Of a DNA stretch of 64,000 nt, positions 46,210-55,808 are shown piece by piece (the stretch's first letter is position 1; the number at the start of each line of letters is the position of its first letter). The position numbers were made by a program, and so were the translations under genes. This stretch comes from Maribacter sp. 1_MG-2023. Its GTDB lineage: Bacteria; Bacteroidota; Bacteroidia; Flavobacteriales; Flavobacteriaceae. The notes under the pieces are model-generated. The model did not search any database. It was not told where the DNA came from and worked only from the letters and a program-made list of their open reading frames with translations. The DNA lies in NCBI RefSeq assembly GCF_030547005.1, contig NZ_JAUOPN010000011.1:82747-146746 (forward strand). The letters run 5' to 3'.

Positions 46210-47562
46210 TTATTCTCCAGCTAAATATTTGGCCGCACGTCTTAAGTAGCCCGGCATTTTGTCTTCACCGTAAGGTGGAATATATCCATTCGTTGAAAAG
46301 TAAACACCAACAAAATCACGGGCTGGATCTATGTATATCCCCTGGCCTATATTCCCGTGTTTCCATAAAGCGCCATCCTTAAACACAGCATCAAATTGGT
46401 AGGAGTTCATCCATGGTTCTTCTCCAAAATCCTCAATCTCTCCTTTGTATTTAGCTCCAGCAACAAAGGCATCTCGTTTACCAGCCGTTTGCAATCTTTT
46501 TAATACTTCTGCGCTAACCACAGGCGCTACTGCCGCTTTGTCCCAACTTGGGGTAAACAGCATTCCAAATCGCGCAAAATCTTCCAAGGTGGTGGATAAC
46601 AGACCATGAGCTACCGAGGTGCCATCAGGTGTAAGGTGATGTTGCATGGGTAAACGGGCAGTCATTTTTCCCCAAACTCGATCTTCAAAAAGTTTTGCCC
46701 AGGTTTTATTCTCAATTCGCTCTGCGATTACCACAAATATTTGCGTAACGGCAGAAGAATACCGGAAACGTTCCCCCGGTTTTTCGTCATCCACTTTCTC
46801 AGCTTCTTTTAAAATAGCCAGCCAGTCATCAACTTGACCGGTTGCAGGATTTGGAGAGCCAAATTCAGCACTGAAAAATTTCACAATAATGGACTCTGGG
46901 TCAATAATGGCATCCATTGTTTCTTCCAATTGCAACGCGGTAGCCATGTTCGCGGCATCAATCATTTTAATGCCATCCCAATTTGAGCCTTTAAATTCTG
47001 GAAGGTAATGCACAACTTCTTTTTCCATGTCAATCTTACCTTCGGCTTCCAATTGAGCAATAACCAAACCAACAGTTGCTTTACCTGGTGACATCCAGGC
47101 ATGTACATCGGTAGGATTCATGCCAGGGTAAGTTTCATAAACGATTTTGCCTTTGTGAATCATCATAATGCCTTGTATGCGATGATTGGGATGGACCGAA
47201 TATTCATTCATAGACATTTCCCCTTCCTTTGGGGTAAATTTTACTTCATCTCCAAGTTTTTTGTTAATGGCTTTCTCTAACGGCACATAATTTTCATTGG
47301 GTTTAGATGTTGCCGTGTGCAATACTTCACTGAGGTGAAGATTATAGTACAAGGCATGGTCACCGCCTAATTGGTAGTGAAAATTCCCAAACTTGGCTTG
47401 TGCATCTTGTGCAAATTCCAAAGAGAACGGCTTTTTAGCTACGCTAACCGGTAGGGTTGTTGTTGCGCCAGGAACTTCTAAATATTTGGCTAACGGATTT
47501 TCTTGTGCTGAGACAGATACTAAAGTCATAAAAGCGAGCATCGATAAAACTAATTTTTTCAT
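46210..47562 (-). CDS. Beta-lactamase-fold serine hydrolase, secreted paralogue
   Basis: A 450-residue paralogue of the neighbouring hydrolase (shared KGKxVxETYPGMNPxDxHxWMS). It has a Sec signal (MKKLVLSMLAFMTLVSVSAQ), so it is periplasmic. SxxK is in MSPGKATVGLVIAQLE, Tyr box in FRYSSAVTQIF and third box in WKHGNIGQGIYIDPARDF. Spaced 40 bases from the cytoplasmic copy. The two copies probably treat the same or related compounds on both sides of the inner membrane. Confidence 0.87.
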   Translation of the reverse strand: MKKLVLSMLAFMTLVSVSAQENPLAKYLEVPGATTTLPVSVAKKPFSLEFAQDAQAKFGNFHYQLGGDHALYYNLHLSEVLHTATSKPNENYVPLEKAINKKLGDEVKFTPKEGEMSMNEYSVHPNHRIQGIMMIHKGKIVYETYPGMNPTDVHAWMSPGKATVGLVIAQLEAEGKIDMEKEVVHYLPEFKGSNWDGIKMIDAANMATALQLEETMDAIIDPESIIVKFFSAEFGSPNPATGQVDDWLAILKEAEKVDDEKPGERFRYSSAVTQIFVVIAERIENKTWAKLFEDRVWGKMTARLPMQHHLTPDGTSVAHGLLSTTLEDFARFGMLFTPSWDKAAVAPVVSAEVLKRLQTAGKRDAFVAGAKYKGEIEDFGEEPWMNSYQFDAVFKDGALWKHGNIGQGIYIDPARDFVGVYFSTNGYIPPYGEDKMPGYLRRAAKYLAGE

Positions 47563-47600
47563 TTTTTAAATTTTAATTTATAATTCAATTTGATACAATT

Positions 47601-48515
47601 CTACCAAGGTAATGGAACAACTGGGGATATTGTAAAACGTATTTGATGTTGTGGACCAAAATTTTCTGGTGAGGCTACATAATACCAATACTGCAAACCT
47701 ATTTTTACAGGTAACTTACCAAATTTCGTCACCTTATTAAAACCACCACCAATAGGTAGTGTTAATTTATTTCCTTTTGCCGCTTTGTGGTTATATGAAT
47801 ATGTTGGTTGGCCTGTGATTTGCCAGCCGTTTGTTAAATTAACAGTATAAAAATATTGCCCGGAAGTAATACTTGCAGATTCGCCTCCTTCTGAAGCAAG
47901 AAATACATCGTTACCCAATATAGAAACAGTACCAGCAGTAGCGGCGTCAATATTATTCACACTCCATCCGTGAGTTACCAATAGTCCAAGTACACCCCAT
48001 TTAGTGATTTGTGCAACGGCAATTTCAGGACCTAGTAAGGTATAAGGCGATCGTAAGGCCTCATTACTTGCCGTACGAAAACTACCAAATACACCAATTA
48101 CTCCAATTGTTTTTGATGGAAATGTTTTTCCGATAGCTACATCGGCGCTGATATTCCCTAGACCGAATCCCTGATTCTCAAACCCATTTGCCCCAAATGT
48201 TGGTTGCGTAAAAGTAAGGGGGATATTGGGCCTTACAAAAAGATTCGTTGTCTTATTTAATGGTACCGGAAGGACAGGTTGAAAACTTAGGGCAAAGCTA
48301 TTTTGGCTTCCCGCATCAGGCAAATCTCCCTGATAATTTATATAATCGAAATTGAAGTTCATACTACCTAAAGTGGTGTTGGGATTTGCCAGTTCTTTCG
48401 CAATATCTGCTGCAGAGGTTTCTTTTTCGCCTTCATCCTGTGCTGATAAAACGTTTACGCTAAAGACTAATACTCCGGTTAGCAACGTGTACTTAATTGT
48501 TCTGAATATTTTCAT
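47601..48515 (-). CDS. Outer membrane barrel protein, phenol-meta-pathway transporter type
   Basis: A 304-residue protein with signal peptide (cleavage after VLSAQ) and barrel strands such as NFNFDYINYQGDLPDAGSQN, FALSFQPVLPVPL and NLFVRPNIPLTFTQP, ending in VVPLPW. It resembles the MetA-pathway-of-phenol-degradation/neuromedin-U-like outer membrane family, assigned to uptake of small organic compounds in catabolic clusters. It lies between the serine hydrolase and amidohydrolase pairs. Confidence 0.7.
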   Translation of the reverse strand: MKIFRTIKYTLLTGVLVFSVNVLSAQDEGEKETSAADIAKELANPNTTLGSMNFNFDYINYQGDLPDAGSQNSFALSFQPVLPVPLNKTTNLFVRPNIPLTFTQPTFGANGFENQGFGLGNISADVAIGKTFPSKTIGVIGVFGSFRTASNEALRSPYTLLGPEIAVAQITKWGVLGLLVTHGWSVNNIDAATAGTVSILGNDVFLASEGGESASITSGQYFYTVNLTNGWQITGQPTYSYNHKAAKGNKLTLPIGGGFNKVTKFGKLPVKIGLQYWYYVASPENFGPQHQIRFTISPVVPLPW

Positions 48516-48538
48516 TTGTTTAATTTTTAGTGTTATTC

Positions 48539-50116
48539 TTATTCTATAGTTCTTCGTATAGGCTGACCCGGAGCAGCCTCTGTAACCAATTCACCTTTTT
48601 TGACTACGGCTACGCCGTTTACCAACACATGATTCACGCCAACGGCGGGTTGGTTAGGTTTTTCATACGTCCCAACATCGGCTACAGTTTCGGGATCAAA
48701 CACAGTAATATCGGCGTCCATACCTACCTGCAATCTGCCTTTCTTTTTCATTTGAGGCACAAAATCTTCAATGGTTTCGGCAGGCATTAAAGCCATTTTA
48801 CGAATGGCTTCGTTTAGTGTCATTACTTTCCGTTCACGTACATACGACCGTAGTATTTTAGCAAATGTTCCATTGGATCTTGGGTGGCTGAAAGTACCTT
48901 CTGGTAAGGGCCAAGCATCGCCATCGTAATTTTCAATATGGCCCTGATCATCAAAATACATCCAGAACATCTCATCGGATTCAATCAATATATTGGGATG
49001 CATCACCGACTTATCGAGCAGTGCTAGATCTTCAGGATTACTTTCATCTAAAAAGTGCCAAACAATAAAAGTTCCCGGCTTATTTTTTTGGTAATCGTTC
49101 AGTTGATCTTCAGTCATCCGTTCTGTGCCCAACTGAAAATTATTTGCTGTACTCCCCATACGCTCACGCCAGCCTTCTCCAGAAAACATAGCAGCACCAA
49201 CTACCGTACTTGCAGCTCCCCAGGGATATGCCCCTACTGTGATATTGATATCTTGTGCTAAAGCATCATCTACCAAGGGAATAATAGATTCAATATCCTT
49301 TAAAGACGTACTATTTATATGACATAAATGCATATGAGCACCTGTTAAGGCTGCGTTTGAAATAAGTTCCTTAACCGCTTCATAAGAACTTTTAGGTTCC
49401 ATGTTACTTGCATAACGCACATGTGTATAAGAGGCTACATCATATTTGGCTGCCATTTTAGCTAACTTATAGTATTCTTTTTGTCCGTAACCAGGTGCAT
49501 AACCCGCATTAATACCTATTCCTAAAGCGCCTTCATTTAATCCTTCTTCTACATACCCTAAGATTTTCTCTTCTTGTGCGGGCGTAGCGATATTCATCTT
49601 CCAGTCCAAATCTTTTTGCGCATTTTGAAAATAAGCGACCGTGGCTTCAGGTTCAGTATCGGAAAACGTGGCTATTCTTGCATAGGTCCAACCAGATGAA
49701 GTACCATAGTTTAGAGGTAACTTTTTAGCTGCTTGACCTTCGTACCATGGGCCAACTGGCAAAACTCCTGACTCTAACTCCAGCATGGTAGTCACACCTT
49801 GCATGGCCTGCATACGGTAATCACCGATGTTTTGACCATGTGCATGAATGTCTATAAATCCAGGAGACACTACTTGATTAGTGGCATCAATGGTTTCTTT
49901 ACCGCTAATGTCATCTGCAGTAATAATGGCTATTTCACCATCTTTAATGCCCACATTTTGTACGGCGTCAAAATTGGTTTCCGGATCTATGACACGTCCA
50001 TTGAGAATAACCATATCAAATTCTTGACTAGGATCAGCTCCTTTTTTTTCTGTAGTTTGCTGGCAGCTACTTAAAGAAAGTGCGGCAATACATAATGTTA
50101 GAATTATATTTTTCAT
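48539..50116 (-). CDS. Amidohydrolase, N-acyl-D-amino-acid deacylase-like lipoprotein
   Basis: A 525-residue metal-dependent amidohydrolase with a lipoprotein signal (ALSLSSC). The metal-binding HxH is in VVSPGFIDIHAHGQN (~95). Further ligands are likely His in SYTHVRYAS, His in MHLCHINSTS and Asp in LIESDEMFWMYF. The C-terminal beta-sandwich ends in VNGVAVVKKGELV. Closest in style to the D-aminoacylases (COG3653-like), but where those have the Cys metal ligand after GVTT this one reads GVTTMLELESG, so substrate or metal use may differ. Paralogue of the next gene; anchored to the envelope. Confidence 0.83.
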   Translation of the reverse strand: MKNIILTLCIAALSLSSCQQTTEKKGADPSQEFDMVILNGRVIDPETNFDAVQNVGIKDGEIAIITADDISGKETIDATNQVVSPGFIDIHAHGQNIGDYRMQAMQGVTTMLELESGVLPVGPWYEGQAAKKLPLNYGTSSGWTYARIATFSDTEPEATVAYFQNAQKDLDWKMNIATPAQEEKILGYVEEGLNEGALGIGINAGYAPGYGQKEYYKLAKMAAKYDVASYTHVRYASNMEPKSSYEAVKELISNAALTGAHMHLCHINSTSLKDIESIIPLVDDALAQDINITVGAYPWGAASTVVGAAMFSGEGWRERMGSTANNFQLGTERMTEDQLNDYQKNKPGTFIVWHFLDESNPEDLALLDKSVMHPNILIESDEMFWMYFDDQGHIENYDGDAWPLPEGTFSHPRSNGTFAKILRSYVRERKVMTLNEAIRKMALMPAETIEDFVPQMKKKGRLQVGMDADITVFDPETVADVGTYEKPNQPAVGVNHVLVNGVAVVKKGELVTEAAPGQPIRRTIE

Positions 50117-50162
50117 TTGTTTAAAGCGATTAATTATTTGTTTTTAATTGAATTGATATTAT

Positions 50163-51869
50163 TTAATCATTTTTTAATATTTTTCCTGCTCCAGAATCAT
50201 CATCTAAATGAATTTCTAAAAGCTCTGGATTAATTCCAATGGTGTGCTTATTCAACCATTTTTCTGTAACAATGGGTTCGAACCTCCCTTTAGGCTCAAT
50301 AGGAAAACGCACCTCCTTACCTGGCTTCACAGGAAGCACCTTACTTTCTTTGACAACAATGACTCCATTGACCAAAACATAAGGTATTCCCGTAGTAGGT
50401 ATACCATGTTCTCCAACTTTAAAGCCAGAATTATCGGTTATAGTTTTAGGGTCAAAAATGGTAATATCAGCAATCTTTCCTATTTGAAGTCTTCCACGTT
50501 CTTGCATAGCTTCTAGTCCTGTGTCACCCAAGTGTTTTGCCACCCAATAACTCGCTTGGGAAATCGTAAACATTAAAGGCACCCCTTGTTCTCTTGCCAA
50601 ACGGAAAGTCTTTCCACGCGTTCCCGATGTCCTGGGGTGGCCACGGTATTCGTTCCAGTCGGCATCCCAAGACAACAACTGACCATCATCACCTATGCCA
50701 GCCATGGCATCACTGGCTAAAGTCATGTGAGGCATTGTTAACCAGTTGGGCATCCATTTATCTCGGTAAGGAAAAAATACAACTACGGCACGACCGGCAT
50801 TGTTTTTTACCAAATCAGCATACGTTTTATCGGTTAAGTAAGCATCATCTACCGGATCATAAAGCGTTTCTTCATATTTGTAACCATATTTGTCTTTCCA
50901 TACTTCCGGACGCAGAAAAGCTGCGCTTACAGGTGTTGATCCTGCCGCATAGGGATAGTATTCAGACCACATGTTAAGCCCTCTCTCTCGGGCAAGCTGT
51001 AATTTTTCCTCAATCTCCCACCAACCATAATCATTGTTATGTGCCATCAAAAGTGGCGCACCTAGCAACATAGCGTTTGTAAATATCTCGTCAAAAGCAA
51101 TGGGGGCTTCAGTAGGTGTATCTTGGTTGAGGTGATACCTTGTGTGCACTGATGTGAGACGGTTGTAGTTTGCGGCTACTTTTTGCGCTGAAAACAATTC
51201 GTAACTCGTATTACCGTTGGCCATATATGCAACTCCGGCACCAACACCAATGGCGCCTTGCCGCATATCCTCATCCATGATTTCCATAATCTGGTTCATT
51301 TGATCTATTGAAGACTTTGTTACCGACCAGCCAGGAACACCGTCTTCTGCAGCTTTAGCGATAACTGGGCCAGCAACAGAAAAATCTAGTGGATCTGATA
51401 AATTAAGTTCAGGATCGTGGACCTTCATACGTACTATATTTAAGCCTGTTGTTGTGCCATAGTTCACTTGCCAGCCTGTTTCTGCTTTTTTATCATACCA
51501 TGCTTTTACATTAAAGGCACCGAGTTCAAGATCCATTCCAGTGGTAACTCCATCACGGAGTGCCATTTTGGTTGCAAAAATGTCTACAGCGTGGTAGTGC
51601 GTGTCTATAAAGCCAGGAGATACAACATGCCCAGAGGCGTCGATTGTTTCCTTACCTTTTATTTTTTGCTTAGTTATAATGGCTATTTTATCATTTTTGA
51701 TTCCGACATTGGCGATGTCGTCAAACATGGTTTCAGGATCCATGACACGGCCGTTTAAAATAACAATGTCAAATTCCTGATTATAATTCGTCGATTTGTC
51801 AATCTTTTCCTGGGCACATACACTGATGAGACTAGATGTGAAAAGTAGTAGCGTAAGTAATTTTTTCAT
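50163..51869 (-). CDS. Amidohydrolase, D-aminoacylase-like, secreted paralogue
   Basis: A 568-residue paralogue of the amidohydrolase downstream: shared FDxVILNGRVxDPET, KGKETIDA and VVSPGFIDxHxH. It has a normal Sec signal (LLLFTSSLISVCAQ) and HYH as the HxH motif. GVTTGMDLELG again has Glu in place of the usual Cys ligand, so the pair form their own subgroup. A C-terminal extension of about 40 residues (PKGRFEPIVTEKWLNKHTIG) is absent from the other copy. Expected in the periplasm. Confidence 0.83.
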   Translation of the reverse strand: MKKLLTLLLFTSSLISVCAQEKIDKSTNYNQEFDIVILNGRVMDPETMFDDIANVGIKNDKIAIITKQKIKGKETIDASGHVVSPGFIDTHYHAVDIFATKMALRDGVTTGMDLELGAFNVKAWYDKKAETGWQVNYGTTTGLNIVRMKVHDPELNLSDPLDFSVAGPVIAKAAEDGVPGWSVTKSSIDQMNQIMEIMDEDMRQGAIGVGAGVAYMANGNTSYELFSAQKVAANYNRLTSVHTRYHLNQDTPTEAPIAFDEIFTNAMLLGAPLLMAHNNDYGWWEIEEKLQLARERGLNMWSEYYPYAAGSTPVSAAFLRPEVWKDKYGYKYEETLYDPVDDAYLTDKTYADLVKNNAGRAVVVFFPYRDKWMPNWLTMPHMTLASDAMAGIGDDGQLLSWDADWNEYRGHPRTSGTRGKTFRLAREQGVPLMFTISQASYWVAKHLGDTGLEAMQERGRLQIGKIADITIFDPKTITDNSGFKVGEHGIPTTGIPYVLVNGVIVVKESKVLPVKPGKEVRFPIEPKGRFEPIVTEKWLNKHTIGINPELLEIHLDDDSGAGKILKND

Positions 51870-51938
51870 GTTTTTTGAAGTTTAATCATTATTGATTCGT
51901 GATATGTTTTTTGTCTTGCCTGTGTTCATTATTTATCT

Positions 51939-52727
51939 TTAATTTTCATATTCCACAGACACCTTACCCAAATCGCCAAAATCAGCAGTTACTTTGACGC
52001 TTGGGCTTTTGGGCAATGGTCCTATTGCAGCACCTGTGGTTATCCAGTCTCCAGCTTTGACGTGATGACCACGATTGATCAAGTGATTGACTAACCAGGT
52101 AAGCGAGTTGAGTGGTGTCCCCAAAACATTTGCTCCTGTCTTTCGATTAATTTCTCGGTTGTCAAATAGTGCTACGACTTCACAGTCAGCTAAGTTGAGT
52201 TTTTCCCATTCTGGCACCGCTTTACCATAGACAAAACTGTAATTGTTGCAATGGTCGGCTATGATATCTTGTACTCCTTGCCCTTTAGGAAAATCGTTAT
52301 AACGTGCACCTATAATTTCGATGGCGGGGTGTAATGTAGCAACGGCATTTTTAACCTCCTCTGGGGTGTAATCCTCCCCTTTGTCGTATAAGTCTTTTCC
52401 CATGGTAAAGGCAAACTCAAATTCAAATCCGAATAACGAAGGCAAACCATCCTGTATTATTTTAGGACTAGAGCTAATCCATTTTTCGAATAAAGGGCCT
52501 GAAATCGGTTCGTTGACACCTGCTTTTAGCATCAATTCATCATTGGTAATAGCAACTTTCCAACCGCACTGTTGAAGGCCAATTTCCGCAATGATTGTAT
52601 CCTGTATTTGGTATCCTTCTTCAATACTTATTGGACGTAGTTCAACGGGTAGGGTTATCAACTTATTTTCAAAGCGCGCCTTTATCAATAAATCGGCTGC
52701 TTTTTTTATGCTGTCTTGAGTTTTCAT
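51939..52727 (-). CDS. FAH-family hydratase (2-keto-4-pentenoate hydratase type)
   Basis: A 262-residue member of the fumarylacetoacetase superfamily, MhpD branch. The ExE metal site is in LFGFEFEFAFTMG, the further acidic ligand in PAIEIIGARYNDF, and the C-terminal block reads GAAIGPLPKSPSVKVTADFG. Such enzymes hydrate 2-oxo-4-enoates or decarboxylate related acids at the end of ring-cleavage pathways. No signal peptide. First gene of the long minus-strand run after the regulator, 186 bases downstream of it; GAATATAATATTC at 52783-52795 in that gap is a small palindrome that might bind a regulator. Confidence 0.85.
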   Translation of the reverse strand: MKTQDSIKKAADLLIKARFENKLITLPVELRPISIEEGYQIQDTIIAEIGLQQCGWKVAITNDELMLKAGVNEPISGPLFEKWISSSPKIIQDGLPSLFGFEFEFAFTMGKDLYDKGEDYTPEEVKNAVATLHPAIEIIGARYNDFPKGQGVQDIIADHCNNYSFVYGKAVPEWEKLNLADCEVVALFDNREINRKTGANVLGTPLNSLTWLVNHLINRGHHVKAGDWITTGAAIGPLPKSPSVKVTADFGDLGKVSVEYEN

Positions 52728-52913
52728 TGATTATATTTTCTGACATGACGCCTATTAAAGTGTGAGGGAAATTCATGGCCTGGAATATAATATTCATAGC
52801 TTCTCAAATTTCATGAAAAACCACTACTAAAGCAATACCACTAAAGTTGTATTTTTAATAAAATTTTAAGAAAAACCAGAATGTAATAACTTTCAATTCT
52901 AGCACTTTAGAAC

Positions 52914-55676
52914 TTAGGGCTTAGGACTCTGGGCTTGGGGCTTTGGGCCTGGGGCTTGGGACTTTAATAAGTTGAACTTATTAGCTTTAATCACCGCCCC
53001 AATTCTGTTTTTAACCTTGAGCTTTTTGTAAACACTTGAGAGGTGTTTTTTAACGGTTTCTACAGAAATAAAAAGTGTAATAGCGATGTCGTTATTTTTA
53101 AATCCTTTTGCGACGAGCTCTAAAATTTGTAATTCGCGTTTAGAGATAAGGATTTCTATTTTATGTACTATAGATTCTACTATAATATCTTGAGTACTTT
53201 CAGTACTATGAAAATTTTGTGGATAAACGCTTGAGTCCTTACTAGCGGTTTTATTTTGTTCTGAAATTTCAAATAAGGACAAAACGCGTCGCAAATATGA
53301 CGATGAAACAGCCTTTTGAGCCATATTTACTAAAACTTCATGTACATGATAAGAAAATTCTTTATATACCAAGAGATCTCCTGTTTCTTCTGAAATACTT
53401 AGGGCTTCACTCATATAGTTTGTAGCATCGTTAGTCTTACCTTGCATATGAGAAGCAATAGCGTTTAGTATATTCAACTGTAATAAAAGATTTGAATGTT
53501 GCTGGGCTCTACCAAATTTCCATAAACTTTTAGAAGCCTTATAAAACGTTTCTAAATCATTAGTTTTATTGGTATATAACAATACCTTTAATTCGGTAAT
53601 TTGTGTTAAATTGTAATACAGAAAAGGTGCATACAGGTGAAAACTGCTTTTCTTATAAAGTTGAAGTGCTTGCTCATAGTTACCCTCGCGCAAAGCTACT
53701 TCTGTTAGCATAACATTTCTAAATTGAGAGATGTTATCAGCATTTAAATCTTTACTAAATTCATCTAGTTGTTGAATGGCCTCTTTAAGACCTTTATAGT
53801 TTTGATGTAGGCTACAATAAATTTTGATGCCTAGGATATTGGCATACCAGTAGGGACGCATTGCATACCTATATTCATGAGCTTTCTTAAAATATTCTTC
53901 ACACTTTAAACAATTCGCTGTCCTATAATTATACTCTAACTGGAAATAAAGTCCCATTCCCAAAGTTTCATAATGACCGTACCTTTCACTTATATCTATA
54001 ATCTGAGAAACAAAGGGTATGCAATTTTTTAATTCACTATATAGCCTATATATTGCAACTTTGCAAAAAAGAATACGGACAATGCTATGAGTTTCTGACT
54101 TATGCAAAAAGTCTAATCTACTATTTAAAAAATTTAATGCTTCATCTTTTTTATTTAAAGCATTCAAGGCAAAGGCTTTGTATGCATAAGAAAACGTTTT
54201 AACTGATTTGGCATTATCCGACAATAAGGCTAGTGCTTGATTTACAGACCCTAAACTCTCCACGTATTTACCTGAATGGTATAATATAACGGCATTCCAC
54301 AACTTGCATTCACCCAACTGCTGATTGTTTAATTTCTCCTTTTTTATTGCCTCATCACATTGTTTTTTAATCTCTGGCAAAAGTTTTATTTTTCCTTGAT
54401 TTTCTCTAATATGCGCATTTATTAAGAGTAGCTCTATATTACTTTTACGATCAGCTACAGGAAATAGGTTGTAAATTTCAGCTAATCTGTTATGTTGGTC
54501 TGTATTTAATAACTGATACCGAAAGCTCTGAAGGTGATATATAGCCATTTCTTTGTTACCTGAGGCAATCATTTTGCTCATACCTTCCTCATAGAGCTTA
54601 TTGGCGATTAACCATTTTCCACCTGATATGAGACAATCAGAACGTAAATCTTCAAATAAATGGTTGCTAAAATACACTTCAAGAGCCTCCTGAAATTGAT
54701 GATGAAATCGAAACCATTTATTAACAGTATCCAAACTAATAATAAAATTATTCTTGTTTTTAAGCGTTTGCGAAATTACAGTTGATGACAATCCTGATTC
54801 GAGATCATCCAAAACAGTAGAAATAAGATTTTTACAGAACTGGCTAAATAAGGAGCATACAAACAATACTTTTTGATTATCCTTAGATTGACGGTCGATA
54901 ACTTCTTCGATAAAATAAGTGTTGAATTGTTGTTGGTTTAAAATCTGAAGCTTTTTTGCTAAAGGAGTTTTTAAGTCTTTATAAGAAATTAAAAGTTGAT
55001 TAACGCCTAAGAACCATCCTTCTGTACTACGATTTATAGCGTCTATTTGATTTGCGTTTAAAGATAAACTAAACGATGATTTAGCATAAGTTTTAAGTTC
55101 AGAAGGCGTTATGTTTAAATCACTTACACCAACTTCATTGATTAACTGGTTTATGCTATATTTTTCAATATTAATGGTTGGATTCTGCCTGGTAAGTATA
55201 AAAAGATGAATATTCACAGGCGGAAATCTAAAATATATCTCAAATAGCTTAAGTGTTTGTTGGTTTTTTAATGTATGAAAATCATCTAGAACAACATAAA
55301 TTTTTTCTTTTATAAGATTGATTTCAGACAAAAAGGTATTGAAAAGTAATGCTTCCTTTATGGGTGATTGCGAAGCCAGTAATTTTGAAGTGAGCTGGAA
55401 GGGATTTATTTCATTTTTAATAAATCCGTATGTAATATAACTAATTAATACCTTCAGATCATTCATTTCAGTATCACAGCTAATCCAAATCGCCTTTTTG
55501 TTTTCGACCCAATGGCTTACCAGAGTACTTTTTCCATAACCTGCACCTGCACAAATGATTGTTGCAATTCTATTGCTGTTTTTTTCTAAAAGTCCTTCTA
55601 GGCGATTCCTTTTAAAGTACTCCTGAAAACAGGTCGGAGGATTTAGTTTTGTTGTAAGAATCTGATTATGTATCAT
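52914..55676 (-). CDS. MalT/LuxR-type STAND transcription regulator
   Basis: A 920-residue regulator. Residues ~30-300 are a STAND-type ATPase (Walker A ICAGAGYGKSTLVSHW, Walker B VYVVLDDFHTLKN). ~340-820 is a long helical repeat region expected to sense the inducer. ~840-900 is a LuxR HTH (SKRELQILELVAKGFKNNDI, VSVETVKKHLSSVYKKL). MalT-like proteins bind a small ligand, oligomerise with ATP and activate catabolic operons. It lies upstream of the hydratase-amidohydrolase run on the same strand and is the natural candidate to control it. The last ~15 residues (SQAPGPKPQAQSPKP) come from a tandem heptamer repeat and are probably not functional. Confidence 0.9.
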   Translation of the reverse strand: MIHNQILTTKLNPPTCFQEYFKRNRLEGLLEKNSNRIATIICAGAGYGKSTLVSHWVENKKAIWISCDTEMNDLKVLISYITYGFIKNEINPFQLTSKLLASQSPIKEALLFNTFLSEINLIKEKIYVVLDDFHTLKNQQTLKLFEIYFRFPPVNIHLFILTRQNPTINIEKYSINQLINEVGVSDLNITPSELKTYAKSSFSLSLNANQIDAINRSTEGWFLGVNQLLISYKDLKTPLAKKLQILNQQQFNTYFIEEVIDRQSKDNQKVLFVCSLFSQFCKNLISTVLDDLESGLSSTVISQTLKNKNNFIISLDTVNKWFRFHHQFQEALEVYFSNHLFEDLRSDCLISGGKWLIANKLYEEGMSKMIASGNKEMAIYHLQSFRYQLLNTDQHNRLAEIYNLFPVADRKSNIELLLINAHIRENQGKIKLLPEIKKQCDEAIKKEKLNNQQLGECKLWNAVILYHSGKYVESLGSVNQALALLSDNAKSVKTFSYAYKAFALNALNKKDEALNFLNSRLDFLHKSETHSIVRILFCKVAIYRLYSELKNCIPFVSQIIDISERYGHYETLGMGLYFQLEYNYRTANCLKCEEYFKKAHEYRYAMRPYWYANILGIKIYCSLHQNYKGLKEAIQQLDEFSKDLNADNISQFRNVMLTEVALREGNYEQALQLYKKSSFHLYAPFLYYNLTQITELKVLLYTNKTNDLETFYKASKSLWKFGRAQQHSNLLLQLNILNAIASHMQGKTNDATNYMSEALSISEETGDLLVYKEFSYHVHEVLVNMAQKAVSSSYLRRVLSLFEISEQNKTASKDSSVYPQNFHSTESTQDIIVESIVHKIEILISKRELQILELVAKGFKNNDIAITLFISVETVKKHLSSVYKKLKVKNRIGAVIKANKFNLLKSQAPGPKPQAQSPKP
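52917..52965. repeat. Degenerate 7-bp tandem repeat (seven units)
   Basis: Seven consecutive heptamers of the form GGGCTTN or GGACTNT run from 52917 to 52965 with no gaps. They form the 3' end of the regulator gene, whose stop codon (52914-52916) is immediately adjacent. Confidence 0.85.
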
Positions 55677-55808
55677 AACATCAAAATTTATGAAAATTAT
55701 GGAATGGATAATTTAGAAATTAGATTTGAATATTTTAAAATAAATTTTCGTGAGTCACTTTGGTGATTTGACTCATTATTACATTAAATCTAATCGACAT
55801 TCTACGTT

